Positions 1-7,656 of a stretch of DNA of 64,000 bases are shown in pieces. The notes under the pieces are model-generated. The model had not been told where the DNA came from, searched no databases, and saw nothing but the letters and a program-made list of their open reading frames with translations. Every line of letters begins with the position of its first letter. The first letter of the stretch is position 1. Source of the DNA: Sedimentitalea sp042687825 (GTDB lineage Bacteria > Pseudomonadota > Alphaproteobacteria > Rhodobacterales > Rhodobacteraceae); contig NZ_JBHUQE010000010.1 of assembly GCF_042687825.1 (NCBI RefSeq), positions 1 through 64,000 of the forward strand, in the 5' to 3' direction. A program made the position numbers and the translations under genes.

Positions 1-141
1 GCCGATTTGTGCAACAAGGCCAGGACTAGTGTCTCAGATGCCGGTAGTTGATATTCTAAAGAACCTTACCGACAACGCCGATCATAAACTATCTGAATAG
101 CAGTGAGAATTCAGGCTTTATCTTGACATGTAGACCCAATC

Positions 142-162
142 GCCCGGGACCCCGTCCCGGGC
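142..162. repeat. Perfect 9-bp hairpin, loop CCC
   Basis: The left arm GCCCGGGAC (142-150) and the right arm GTCCCGGGC (154-162) are exact reverse complements around a CCC loop. No T-tract follows on either strand, so it does not look like a standard intrinsic terminator. It is the first of a cluster of similar hairpins. Confidence 0.8.
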
Positions 163-165
163 CGC

Positions 166-282
166 GCCCGACCTCCCCCACGGAGAGGGCGCATTTCATG
201 CCCCCTCGATGCTGACGCACCCCTCCGGCCTCATTTGATCCACCGGATCAAATGCAAGGCGGCCTCCGGCCCGAGGTCGGGC
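166..282. repeat. 10-bp inverted repeat pair enclosing a hairpin
   Basis: GCCCGACCTC at 166-175 is exactly complementary to GAGGTCGGGC at 273-282. The second arm is also part of a local hairpin, GCCCGA / TCGGGC at 269-282. The pair encloses the 232-254 hairpin, so about 117 nt could fold as one larger structure. Function unknown. Confidence 0.6.
232..254. repeat. Perfect 10-bp hairpin, loop ACC
   Basis: CATTTGATCC (232-241) and GGATCAAATG (245-254) are exact reverse complements around a 3-nt ACC loop. The architecture, a long perfect stem with a 3-nt loop, matches the hairpins at 142-162 and 341-363. Confidence 0.85.
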
Positions 283-340
283 ACGGCCCTGATGGTGCGC
301 AATGTGGCCGCTGCGTCCGGGGCGCCGCCCGTTCGACCCT

Positions 341-363
341 GAAACTGTCCCCCGGACAGTTTC
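341..363. repeat. Perfect 10-bp hairpin, loop CCC
   Basis: GAAACTGTCC (341-350) and GGACAGTTTC (354-363) are exact reverse complements around a CCC loop. It is the third such element in about 220 bp. I infer a dispersed-repeat or MITE-like origin; only a genome-wide copy count would show it. Confidence 0.85.
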
Positions 364-636
364 CGAGACGGGCTTCACCCTCCCCGTGACGCCAGTTAGG
401 GTGTGCAGATCAAACATGGCGCGCCTCTGGAACGACGGGGTGTGCAGCCGCCGATAGCGCGGCGGTATCGGTGGGGACCAGACGACAGCCCGGTTAACCC
501 CTTGGAAACAGCGGTTGACGTAGCCTGCAATCCGGTCCCAAAATCGTCCCCGGGGTGCCGTGACCAGGTCACCGCCGCCGGGCAGGTGCATGGTCTTGCG
601 ACCCGACCCGAACCGACCCGCTGCATGAGGCCCCAT

Positions 637-1242
637 ATGGTTGCCAGGATACGAACGCTTATGATCGCCACCCTGATCGCCGCCGCGACGGGCTTTCCGG
701 TCATGGCCCCGGCCCAACCGACCGAATGGCAGCGCGTGCAGGACTGGACCATCTCGTTCTACCCGACCGCCGGCGGTTGTCAGGCCTTTGCCATATTCGA
801 GGATTTGACCGCCTTTTTCATCGGTTATGACACCACTGGCGACGTTCTGGCGCTGGATGTAACCATCATGGACAAGCGCTGGGCCTGGATCGAGGATGGC
901 GGCGCATACCGGGTGCGGCTGCGCTTTGGCGACCAAAGCCCCTGGACCCTGAACATGGACGCGTTGTGGCTGAACGGCATTCCCGGCATGCATATCCTGA
1001 TCGATGCCGCCTCGGGCGATGCCGAACAGTTCATTGCGCAGTTTCAGCGCGAGCACGAGATGCAGTTCCAGCATGGCCAAACCCGACTGGGCCGCTATCC
1101 GCTGGATGGCTCGCGCAAGGCGTTTCAGCAGGTCCGCGACTGCCAGAGCCACTACGACAAGACCGTGTCCCGCGCGCCGGTGCCGGCCGGTTCGCTGGCG
1201 CTGAACGACGCGCCGGAAAAGGACACGCGGGCAACGCAGTAA
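637..1242 (+). CDS. Secreted protein of unknown function
   Basis: A 201-aa protein with an N-terminal signal peptide: basic VARIR, a hydrophobic LMIATLIAAATG stretch, and a likely cleavage site near APAQP. The mature part has two cysteines (in GGCQAF and VRDCQS) that could form a disulfide, and ends in a polar tail. Mid-length, an opening tryptophan and a late Cys recall IalB-type periplasmic proteins, but I cannot show that family. The frame is open back to 403; ATGs at 625, 637 and 661 are possible and none has a strong SD. I chose 637 because it gives a complete signal peptide. Confidence 0.6.
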   Translation: MVARIRTLMIATLIAAATGFPVMAPAQPTEWQRVQDWTISFYPTAGGCQAFAIFEDLTAFFIGYDTTGDVLALDVTIMDKRWAWIEDGGAYRVRLRFGDQSPWTLNMDALWLNGIPGMHILIDAASGDAEQFIAQFQREHEMQFQHGQTRLGRYPLDGSRKAFQQVRDCQSHYDKTVSRAPVPAGSLALNDAPEKDTRATQ

Positions 1243-1315
1243 CCGGCACGGCGCATTGCGGGCTTGCCAACCTGTCGGTTGCGCGTGAACATGGCGCGAT
1301 CTGGGACCTGGGCAC

Positions 1316-1978
1316 ATGCAGCATTTTGACGACATCTTTGACATCGCCGCCGGTCGCCACGGCGGCTCTGACGCGCTGAACCAGCAATTGACCCGACCGG
1401 TGCCGCCGGAAACTCTGCGCGATCTGCCCGAGGATCGCTGGCTGTCGATCATCACGCGCTGCATCTTTCAGGCCGGGTTCAGCTGGAAAGTCATCGAGGC
1501 CAAGTGGGACGGGTTCGAGACCGCTTTTGACGGGTTCGACCCGGGAAAATGCGCGATGATGGATGACACCAAGTTCGACGCGCTGTTGCAGGACAAAAGC
1601 ATCGTGCGCAATGGAACCAAGATCGCCACCGTGCGGGACAACGCCGCCTTTCTGCTGGAACTGCGCGACCAGGGCGGGGCCGGCGCGGTACTGGGCGGCT
1701 GGCCGAGCACCGATTTCATCGGTCTTCTTGATCTGCTAAAAACCCGCGGCGCGCGCCTGGGCGGTGTCTCGGGTCAATATGCGATGCGTTTCGCCGGACG
1801 CGACAGTTTCATCCTGTCTCGGGACGTGACCGCCCGGCTGATCGCCGAAGGCGTCATCGACAGGCCCGCGGCATCGAAAACCGCGATGCGGGCGGTTCAG
1901 CAGGCGTTCAACACCTGGATGGAACAGTCTGGCCGGTCCCTGACTGAAATCAGCCGGGTGCTGGCAATGAGCCTGTGA
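1316..1978 (+). CDS. tag: DNA-3-methyladenine glycosylase I family
   Basis: This 220-aa protein has the Tag-type core: a Q-A-G-x-S-W-x-x-I segment (QAGFSWKVIEAKW, about 52-64) followed by F-x-x-A-F-D-G-F-D, as in bacterial Tag enzymes that remove 3-methyladenine from DNA. It is cytosolic, with no signal peptide. The N-terminus diverges from E. coli Tag and I do not see the classic zinc-binding Cys/His pattern, so it belongs to the shorter alphaproteobacterial branch. It lies 73 bp after the secreted-protein gene on the same strand and 73 bp before the lipoprotein gene. Confidence 0.75.
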   Translation: MQHFDDIFDIAAGRHGGSDALNQQLTRPVPPETLRDLPEDRWLSIITRCIFQAGFSWKVIEAKWDGFETAFDGFDPGKCAMMDDTKFDALLQDKSIVRNGTKIATVRDNAAFLLELRDQGGAGAVLGGWPSTDFIGLLDLLKTRGARLGGVSGQYAMRFAGRDSFILSRDVTARLIAEGVIDRPAASKTAMRAVQQAFNTWMEQSGRSLTEISRVLAMSL

Positions 1979-2051
1979 CATGGGCGCTCCGAGGTTTTGC
2001 ACTGCGCGCCCGTGGGATCTGTCATCGATCGAAAGGGGAAAACCCGTCGCC

Positions 2052-2735
2052 ATGATCGCGCGCCTGCTGTTTCTGGCTTGGCTGCTGGTCGGATGCGGCC
2101 GCCCGCTGACCGAGACCGAAACTGAGTTTGCCCATGCCCTGCAGGGCGCTGAACTGAATACCCAGCGGGTGCGCCTGGTCCGGGGCGCGCCGGTCGCCGC
2201 CGTCACCTTTCGCCGCGAGCCGCGCCCCCGGCTGACCTGCCGCGAGCGCATTCTGCCGCCGGCCAGGGGCGAAGTCGTGACCAGCAAACCCGCCGCGGTG
2301 ACCCTGTTCAACCGGGTCTATTTCGACCGGAAATGGTATCTGGAAAACTATCTGCCGGGCTATCCGGACCGCCTGTATCTGGTCGAATCCATGCTGCTCG
2401 CGCATGAGTTGACCCATGTCTGGCAATGGCAGAACCGCGCACGCACCGGGTACAGCCCAATGCGTGCCGCAGCCGAACACGGCAGCACCAAGGACCCATA
2501 TCTGTTCGATCTGGACGGTGCGCCGGATTTCCTGAGCTATGGTTTCGAACAGCAAGGCGCCATCGTCGAGGAATATGTCTGCTGCCGTGCCCTGGCGCCG
2601 GACGCGCCGCGCACCAAGCGTCTGCACCGGATGCTGAGCGGAGCCTTTCCGGTCGCCGATCTGCCCGGCCCACAGCGCGAAAGCGACGTTTACCTGCCCT
2701 GGAAGGGCGCAGAGTTGCGGGGCATCTGCGGCTAG
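2052..2735 (+). CDS. Lipoprotein with HExxH motif (putative metallopeptidase-like)
   Basis: This 227-aa protein starts at ATG 2052, which has a strong AAAGGGGA ribosome-binding site; the frame is open back to 1980. The N-terminus MIARLLFLAWLLVGCGRP has a lipobox ending in Cys17, so it is probably membrane-anchored. Mid-protein, LLAHELTHVWQWQ contains HELTH, the HExxH zinc motif of metallopeptidases, and a downstream IVEEYVCC segment could supply a third ligand. No named family is recognised; enzyme activity is inferred from the motif alone. Its 3' end overlaps the end of the convergent cytochrome gene by 4 bp. Confidence 0.6.
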   Translation: MIARLLFLAWLLVGCGRPLTETETEFAHALQGAELNTQRVRLVRGAPVAAVTFRREPRPRLTCRERILPPARGEVVTSKPAAVTLFNRVYFDRKWYLENYLPGYPDRLYLVESMLLAHELTHVWQWQNRARTGYSPMRAAAEHGSTKDPYLFDLDGAPDFLSYGFEQQGAIVEEYVCCRALAPDAPRTKRLHRMLSGAFPVADLPGPQRESDVYLPWKGAELRGICG

Positions 2736-3133
2736 GGGCTCTGGATGCCTTCGAGATAGGCCAGCAGCGCAGCCAGCGGCCGCGGTGTTGGCGTCAGCCG
2801 GCCATCAACCTCGACCGGCACCAGATCGCCGGTCAACAACGCGCCGAATTCCGGCATCATCTGCGCCGAGACCCGGCCCCTGCCATAACCGTCGATTTGC
2901 GACAGCACCCGCGCACGTGGGAACTGGCCGCCATTGCGGGCAGAGATCGCGGTCAGGTCCGGGGCGCGCTGGCCGCTATCCGGCACCACACCGCCCTGCC
3001 CCCGCGTTCCGTGACACTGGGTGCAGTTCTCGGCGAACAACCGCGCCCCCTCGTCGGGGCCGGGCATTTCGACCTCGGTACAGGCGGTTAGCACGACCAG
3101 AACAGGCACCGCGCACCAGACCAGACGGATCAT
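2732..3133 (-). CDS. Small c-type cytochrome, probable lipoprotein
   Basis: This 133-aa protein begins with a hydrophobic leader ending in LTAC, a good lipobox (Cys18), so it is probably lipid-anchored in the periplasm. The haem motif CTQCH sits around residue 37-41, and a methionine in AQMMPEFG (about 93-98) is a plausible sixth ligand. It is a single-haem class I cytochrome for electron transfer; the partner is unknown. It lies 15 bp downstream of a second, similar cytochrome gene, and both read on the minus strand, so they are probably co-transcribed. Confidence 0.85.
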   Translation of the reverse strand: MIRLVWCAVPVLVVLTACTEVEMPGPDEGARLFAENCTQCHGTRGQGGVVPDSGQRAPDLTAISARNGGQFPRARVLSQIDGYGRGRVSAQMMPEFGALLTGDLVPVEVDGRLTPTPRPLAALLAYLEGIQSP

Positions 3134-3148
3134 CTCAGGCCACCCCGG

Positions 3149-3553
3149 TCATTGCACCTGTACCGACTGCAGATAGGCCAGCAGGTCGACAATGGGCTTA
3201 CTCGTCAGAATCGGCTGACCGCTGGGCGCCTTGATCGCGGTGTCATCGCCCTCGAAGAAGAACCCGTAGACCGGCATCGGACTGCCATGGCTGACCAGCG
3301 GGTCGCGCCCGTCGATGCGCTGCACGATCCGCTCGGTGGGAAACACGCCGTCATTGTCGGCCTGAAGGGCGGTCAGGTTTGCCGGCGGCACCAGCAGGAC
3401 TCCGGCCATCGGACCCTGTCCTGCGGCATCAAGCCCATGACATGTGGCGCAATGCACCCGAAACAGTTCTTCTCCGACACCTGCGTCCTGCGCCAATGTC
3501 GGCAGCGCAACGCAGACCAAGAGGGCTGCAAAGGAATTCCGGACAATCTGCAT
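3149..3553 (-). CDS. Small periplasmic c-type cytochrome
   Basis: This 134-aa protein has a signal peptide (AALLVCVALPTLAQDA) and the haem site CATCH at about residues 35-39. SPMPVYG at about 91-97 supplies a likely Met axial ligand. It resembles the next cytochrome gene in size, spacing of the two haem ligands and the closing V/A-LLAYLxxxQ, which suggests an old tandem duplication with one soluble and one lipid-anchored copy. No oxidase or dehydrogenase gene is adjacent, so the redox partner cannot be read from context. Confidence 0.85.
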   Translation of the reverse strand: MQIVRNSFAALLVCVALPTLAQDAGVGEELFRVHCATCHGLDAAGQGPMAGVLLVPPANLTALQADNDGVFPTERIVQRIDGRDPLVSHGSPMPVYGFFFEGDDTAIKAPSGQPILTSKPIVDLLAYLQSVQVQ

Positions 3554-3810
3554 CTACTCTTTCTCCTCGGTTTTCCGCAGGCTTGGGCACCTGTCCATGG
3601 CCGGGTCGGCCCGTCCATTTGGTCAAGCGGCTTGCCTGTCGCCACTTGCTCTCGGCCCACATTATCAAGCCCGTCACCACAGTGAAGCCCTTTCAGGACA
3701 CATCCGATACGATAGGCAAATTCGGGCCTTTACCCTTAGAATTGAGAAAATCCGACCGCGCCGCAATGACTCAGATCAACGGGTCAGCGGGTCCGGATGG
3801 CCCGCGTCCC

Positions 3811-4500
3811 TCAGACGGGGTCCTGCGTGAGCAGACCGTTGCCCAGGCGCAGCACCCGGTCCATCCTTGAGGCCAGTTCCAGGTTGTGAGTGGCGATCAG
3901 CGCCGACAACCCGGACCCGGCCACCAATTCCATCATGGCGGCGAACACCTGTTCTGATGTGCCCGGGTCCAGATTGCCGGTCGGTTCGTCCGCCAACAGC
4001 AGACGCGGCGCATTGGCCAGCGCGCGGCAAAAGGCGACCCGCTGCTGCTCGCCGCCCGACAGGGCCGCCGGTCGGTGATCGGCGCGCGCGGCGATGCCTA
4101 CCCGGTCCAGCAGATCCATCGACCGGGCCTGCGCCGCTGCCGCCGAAACGCCATTGGCCAGTTGCGGCAGATTGATGTTCTCGACGGCGGAAAACTCGGG
4201 CAGCAGATGGTGGAACTGATAGACAAACCCGACATCGCGGCGACGCACCCCCGTCCGCCGCCGGTCGCTTTGACCCGTCATGTCCCGGCCGCAGATCGCG
4301 ACGGCCCCGTCATCGGGCACGTCCAGCAGACCGGCGATATGCAGCAGGGTCGATTTGCCGGCCCCCGATGGCGCCACCAGCGCCACCGCCTCGCCCGGCG
4401 CGACCCGCAGGTCGACGCCGCGCAACACCTGCACCTCTCCGGGCAGACCGCGCTTGTAGGTCTTGGTGATGGCGCGCAGATCCAGCACAGCGTCACTCAT
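3811..4500 (-). CDS. lolD: Lipoprotein-releasing ABC transporter ATPase LolD
   Basis: This 229-aa ATPase of the LolCDE machinery releases lipoproteins from the inner membrane for transfer to LolA. It has Walker A APSGAGKST (43-51), Q-loop in YQFHHLLPEF, the signature LSGGEQQ, Walker B LLLADEP followed by TGNLD, and the switch His in ATHN. The Q-loop differs slightly from the common FQ-x-HHLLPEF form but keeps HHLLPEF, typical of LolD/MacB-type ATPases. Its start overlaps the end of lolC by 8 bp, supporting coupled translation. The closely related FtsE/MacB ATPases are excluded mainly by the partner gene. Confidence 0.93.
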   Translation of the reverse strand: MSDAVLDLRAITKTYKRGLPGEVQVLRGVDLRVAPGEAVALVAPSGAGKSTLLHIAGLLDVPDDGAVAICGRDMTGQSDRRRTGVRRRDVGFVYQFHHLLPEFSAVENINLPQLANGVSAAAAQARSMDLLDRVGIAARADHRPAALSGGEQQRVAFCRALANAPRLLLADEPTGNLDPGTSEQVFAAMMELVAGSGLSALIATHNLELASRMDRVLRLGNGLLTQDPV

Positions 4501-5779
4501 AGCGCAGCGCCTCGACCGGGTTCAGCCGGGCCGCCCGCCGGGCCGGAAACAGCGTCACGATAAAGGACAGGCCCAGTGACAGGCCGATGGCCGACAGTAC
4601 ATCCGAAAGATGCAGTTCCGCCGGCAGGTTGTAGATGCCGCGGATCGACGGGTCCCAGACTCCGCCGCCCATGGCATAGTTCACAAAGGAAAAGATCGGG
4701 TCGATATAGAGCGCAAACAGACAGCCCAGGATCACCCCCGTCGCCGTGCCGATCAGCCCGGTCGCGGCCCCGCAGATGAAAAAGACCCGCATCACCGACC
4801 CTTCGCTCAGCCCGATCGTGCGCAGGATGCCGATGTCGCGCCCCTTGTTCTTGACCAGCATGATCAGCCCGGAAACGATGTTCATCACGGCGATCAGCAC
4901 CAGGATGGACAGGATGATGAACATCACGTTGTCCTCGACCTCGAGCGCGCGCAGAAACCCGCCGGAGGCGTCGCGCCAGGTCCAGACCTGCGCCCGCTCG
5001 CCGGCGGCGCGCAGGATGTCCAACGCCAGCCCGTCGACATGGTCGGGGTCCTGCACCATCACTTCCAGTTCGTCCGCCGCGCCCTCGCGGTTAAAGAACC
5101 CCTGCGCCTCGGCAAAGGGCAGATAGACCCGGGTACGATCGATATCATAGCGCCCGGCGGAAAAGACATAGACCACCTCATAGGCATTGACCCTGGGGCT
5201 GGTGCCAAAGGCGGTCCTGACGCCGTTGGGCGAGGTCAGCTTGATCCGGTCGCCAACCCCCGCGCCGATGGCACGTGCCACCCCCGAGCCGATGGCCACG
5301 CCGTCGGCGAACCGCGTCAGATCGCCAAAGGATTGTTCGGCCTCTGCGATGCCGGGCAACGAGATCAGGTCCGCAGCAGCGATGCCGAAAACCTCGACAC
5401 CGGCGCTGTTCTCGCCCCGGCTGGCCAGCACCTGCCCCTTGATCAGCGGCGCCACTCTGGTCACGCCCGGCACCTGCGCCACACGGGCCGCCATGTCATC
5501 ATAGCCGGAAATGGTGCGGTCCAGCCGCCCCTGGTCGTCGACCGTACCGGCGGAATAGACCGTGACATGGGCGTTTGCCCCCAGGATCGTGCCGACGAAT
5601 TCCGAGCGGAACCCCGAGCGCACGGCCAGAGTCGCGATCAGCGCGAACACAGCCAGCGTGATGCCGATCAGGCTGATCCATGTCATCACGCTGACCCCGC
5701 CATCGGCGCGCCGCGCGCGCAGATAGCGCCAGGCGATCATCCATTCGAATGGCGCAAAAGGCGCGGGGCTGCGGGCCAT
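4493..5779 (-). CDS. lolC: Lipoprotein-releasing system permease LolC/E
   Basis: This 428-aa inner-membrane protein has the MacB/FtsX-type plan: one N-terminal transmembrane segment (VMTWISLIGITLAVFALIATLAV), a large periplasmic domain, then three C-terminal membrane segments beginning near NVMFIILSILVLIAVMNIVSG. It ends in the conserved ARLNPVEALRYE. It pairs with LolD, read directly after it. A GTG at 5824 and ATGs at 5794 and 5779 are in frame; 5779 gives the usual short N-terminus ahead of PFAPFEWMIAWRYLRARR and has a GGAG upstream. Only one permease gene is present, as usual for homodimeric systems in this class. Confidence 0.9.
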   Translation of the reverse strand: MARSPAPFAPFEWMIAWRYLRARRADGGVSVMTWISLIGITLAVFALIATLAVRSGFRSEFVGTILGANAHVTVYSAGTVDDQGRLDRTISGYDDMAARVAQVPGVTRVAPLIKGQVLASRGENSAGVEVFGIAAADLISLPGIAEAEQSFGDLTRFADGVAIGSGVARAIGAGVGDRIKLTSPNGVRTAFGTSPRVNAYEVVYVFSAGRYDIDRTRVYLPFAEAQGFFNREGAADELEVMVQDPDHVDGLALDILRAAGERAQVWTWRDASGGFLRALEVEDNVMFIILSILVLIAVMNIVSGLIMLVKNKGRDIGILRTIGLSEGSVMRVFFICGAATGLIGTATGVILGCLFALYIDPIFSFVNYAMGGGVWDPSIRGIYNLPAELHLSDVLSAIGLSLGLSFIVTLFPARRAARLNPVEALRYE

Positions 5780-5839
5780 GTCAGCAGGCTCCATCCGTTG
5801 GTCTGCGGTTACGGTTTCGGGCACGTTAGCCCGGTCGGC

Positions 5840-6811
5840 TCATGCATCGGCCAACACGGGCCGGGCATCAAGCCCCCGCGCGTCAAACAGCGCCAGAATG
5901 CGTTGCCGTTGTGGCCCGGTCATCGCAACCGCCGCCTTGCGGTGCAATCCAAAGGTCAGCGGCGCGCGGGACTCGGTCTCGCTCAGAATCCGGTCGACCG
6001 TCGCATCGTCAAAACCTGCCCACAGCCCGACATGGCCGCGTTCACTGCGAAAGAACGCCCGATCCGGACCGCCGAAATGTTTCAGGCAATAGGCAAAGAT
6101 CAGCATGAATTCGGACGGCCGGCGCTTGGACGCGAACAGAACCTGGACCGGACCATGCCGGGTTTCGATCTCGTGCAGCACGTCCAGCAGCAATTGGCGT
6201 GCGACCGGATAGGGTGTGGAATAGCCGGTGGTTTCCGATATGTCGCCGCTGTCGACCGGCACGTCCAGCACGTCCAGGCTTTCGGTCAGCCAGTTGCGGT
6301 GATGCGGCGGGCGCACCGGCTCGAATGTGGCGCTGGCGCGCCCGGCGGCGTCGAACAATTCGTTTTCAAACGGCGCGCGCAGAAAGATGTTCTTGCCGTC
6401 CAGGATGACCATGCGTTCCGAGGTCGCGGCCCGGGCCGAGGCCAGCTTCAGCGCCTGCTGCAACCGGTAGCCGTTGCCGCCCCGCCAGCCGCCCCGGCGC
6501 AGAAAGGGCAGCCGGAACCGGTTGTCGACATAGATGCACTCAAACAGCGATCGCCGCCGCCGGCGCTGCGGGTCGTGCAGGACCGTGTCGCCCGACACGA
6601 TGCGCACCTTGGGCCAAAGCCGGCCATACAGCGCCTGCATCCCATCCAGTTGGGCGCGCAGGCGATCCTCATCGACATCGTTCAGCACCAGCAGGATTGA
6701 ACTGACCGCCGCCGGTTCCAGAAACCGCGCCATGGACTGCGCCTGCAGGCGCAACAGCGTGAGATCGCCTTGAAAGACGATGGTGACATAGGTGATGGGC
6801 GGGGCCGTCAC
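5840..6811 (-). CDS. DUF6492-like protein, possible glycosyltransferase relative
   Basis: This 323-aa protein starts at a GTG whose last two bases are part of the TGA of the preceding gene (GTGA overlap). The N-terminus (ITYVTIVFQGDLTLLRLQAQS) and a central LDGKNIFLRAPFE, which resembles a DxD-like site in MVILDGKN, recall the DUF6492 family found beside surface-polysaccharide genes. No signal peptide or membrane segment is seen. Context, third in a run of sugar-transfer genes, suggests a role in a cell-surface glycan. The function is inferred; I recognise only the general shape of the family. Confidence 0.6.
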   Translation of the reverse strand: MTAPPITYVTIVFQGDLTLLRLQAQSMARFLEPAAVSSILLVLNDVDEDRLRAQLDGMQALYGRLWPKVRIVSGDTVLHDPQRRRRRSLFECIYVDNRFRLPFLRRGGWRGGNGYRLQQALKLASARAATSERMVILDGKNIFLRAPFENELFDAAGRASATFEPVRPPHHRNWLTESLDVLDVPVDSGDISETTGYSTPYPVARQLLLDVLHEIETRHGPVQVLFASKRRPSEFMLIFAYCLKHFGGPDRAFFRSERGHVGLWAGFDDATVDRILSETESRAPLTFGLHRKAAVAMTGPQRQRILALFDARGLDARPVLADA

Positions 6812-7656
6812 GCGCGATACTCCGGCAAATCGGCGGCCAGGTCCGGGCAGAGCACGCCGCCGCCGCGCGCGATCAGGCGGCGGTCGGTGCCACCGGCCTG
6901 AGCCAGCTTGCGTGTCAGGCGCCGCGCTTCCTTGAGCAGACGATAAGTCAGCGGCCCCTTGCCGGCCTTGCGGCTGCGGGCGGGTCCGTCGCGCTGGCTC
7001 TCGGCAATCGTGCCGGGTATCGGCCCGGCCGGCCCGGCGACACAGCTCATGCCCTGCACCGCCACCGCCGGAAACACCTGCACCGGCGTCAGCCCCGGCC
7101 GGGGACGGAACAGGAAATCGTCCAGAGTCTCGCAATAGGCACCCGACGCCGCCACCAGCAGCCGGGCCGCCTCGGCGCCAATCGCATAGCAGGCGGCACT
7201 GGGCACAGCCTCGAGAATGGGGCGCACTGTCCAGTCGCCCATCTGCTGTGCCGGCCCATAGCGCCGCGTGGCAGCGAACCCGTCCAGCTTGACGACACCG
7301 AACCGCGGCAGGTCCAGCGCCTGCAAGGCGGTCGAAAAACGCTGCGACACCAGGATGTCATCCTCGCAGATCACCGCACCGCCGGGGTGGCGTTCGGCCA
7401 CCTGCCGCCAAAGCGCCAGATGGCTTTCGAACACCGCCTGTTCGCTGGTTTCCAGTTCCCAGCGGTCACCCCAGATGTGCGGCGCATAGCCCGGCGCGCG
7501 AAAACCCGGCGCGCTGGCGTCGATGGCAGAGAACCGGGTGGTTTGATCGGCCAGCCCCGCCGCGGCGAACTGGGCGCGCACGAAATCCCAGCGTTCGGGC
7601 ATGCGATCCAGATTGATCACCCGGATCGGCAGGGCATGGGTCGTGTCCCCGGTCAT
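6808..7656 (-). CDS. Glycosyltransferase family 25 (LPS-type)
   Basis: This 282-aa protein has the GT25 hallmark start LPIRVINLDRMPERWDFV, followed by AISRF-like SAIDAS and the acidic motif AVICEDDILVS (about 95-105), which in the family coordinates the sugar-nucleotide/metal. It probably transfers a hexose during LPS or capsule synthesis. The frame is open to 7785, but ATG 7656 overlaps the TGA of the preceding glycosyltransferase as ATGA, making this start nearly certain. Its own stop overlaps the next gene as GTGA, so three genes are translationally coupled. Confidence 0.85.
   Translation of the reverse strand: MTGDTTHALPIRVINLDRMPERWDFVRAQFAAAGLADQTTRFSAIDASAPGFRAPGYAPHIWGDRWELETSEQAVFESHLALWRQVAERHPGGAVICEDDILVSQRFSTALQALDLPRFGVVKLDGFAATRRYGPAQQMGDWTVRPILEAVPSAACYAIGAEAARLLVAASGAYCETLDDFLFRPRPGLTPVQVFPAVAVQGMSCVAGPAGPIPGTIAESQRDGPARSRKAGKGPLTYRLLKEARRLTRKLAQAGGTDRRLIARGGGVLCPDLAADLPEYRA

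Larger units (their letters stand above)
1..636. other. Gene-poor stretch with clustered hairpins
   Basis: I see no convincing gene before about 637. The first 130 bases are AT-richer than the rest of the window and hold no recognisable gene end. From 142 to 363 there are several perfect inverted repeats, listed separately. A minus-strand frame stays open through this stretch, but it runs across the repeats and antisense to the secreted-protein gene and has no family resemblance. The remainder, about 370-636, shows no gene. Confidence 0.6.

Noticed and set aside
196..1464. A 422-codon minus-strand frame over the first hairpin repeats
   Set aside because: It runs antisense to the secreted-protein gene and translates the palindromes at 142-363, giving a patchwork product.
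4610..6700. A 696-codon plus-strand frame antisense to lolC and the DUF6492-like gene
   Set aside because: Frames of this length arise opposite GC-rich genes. The minus-strand genes have clear motifs, coupled junctions and family matches; the plus-strand product has none.
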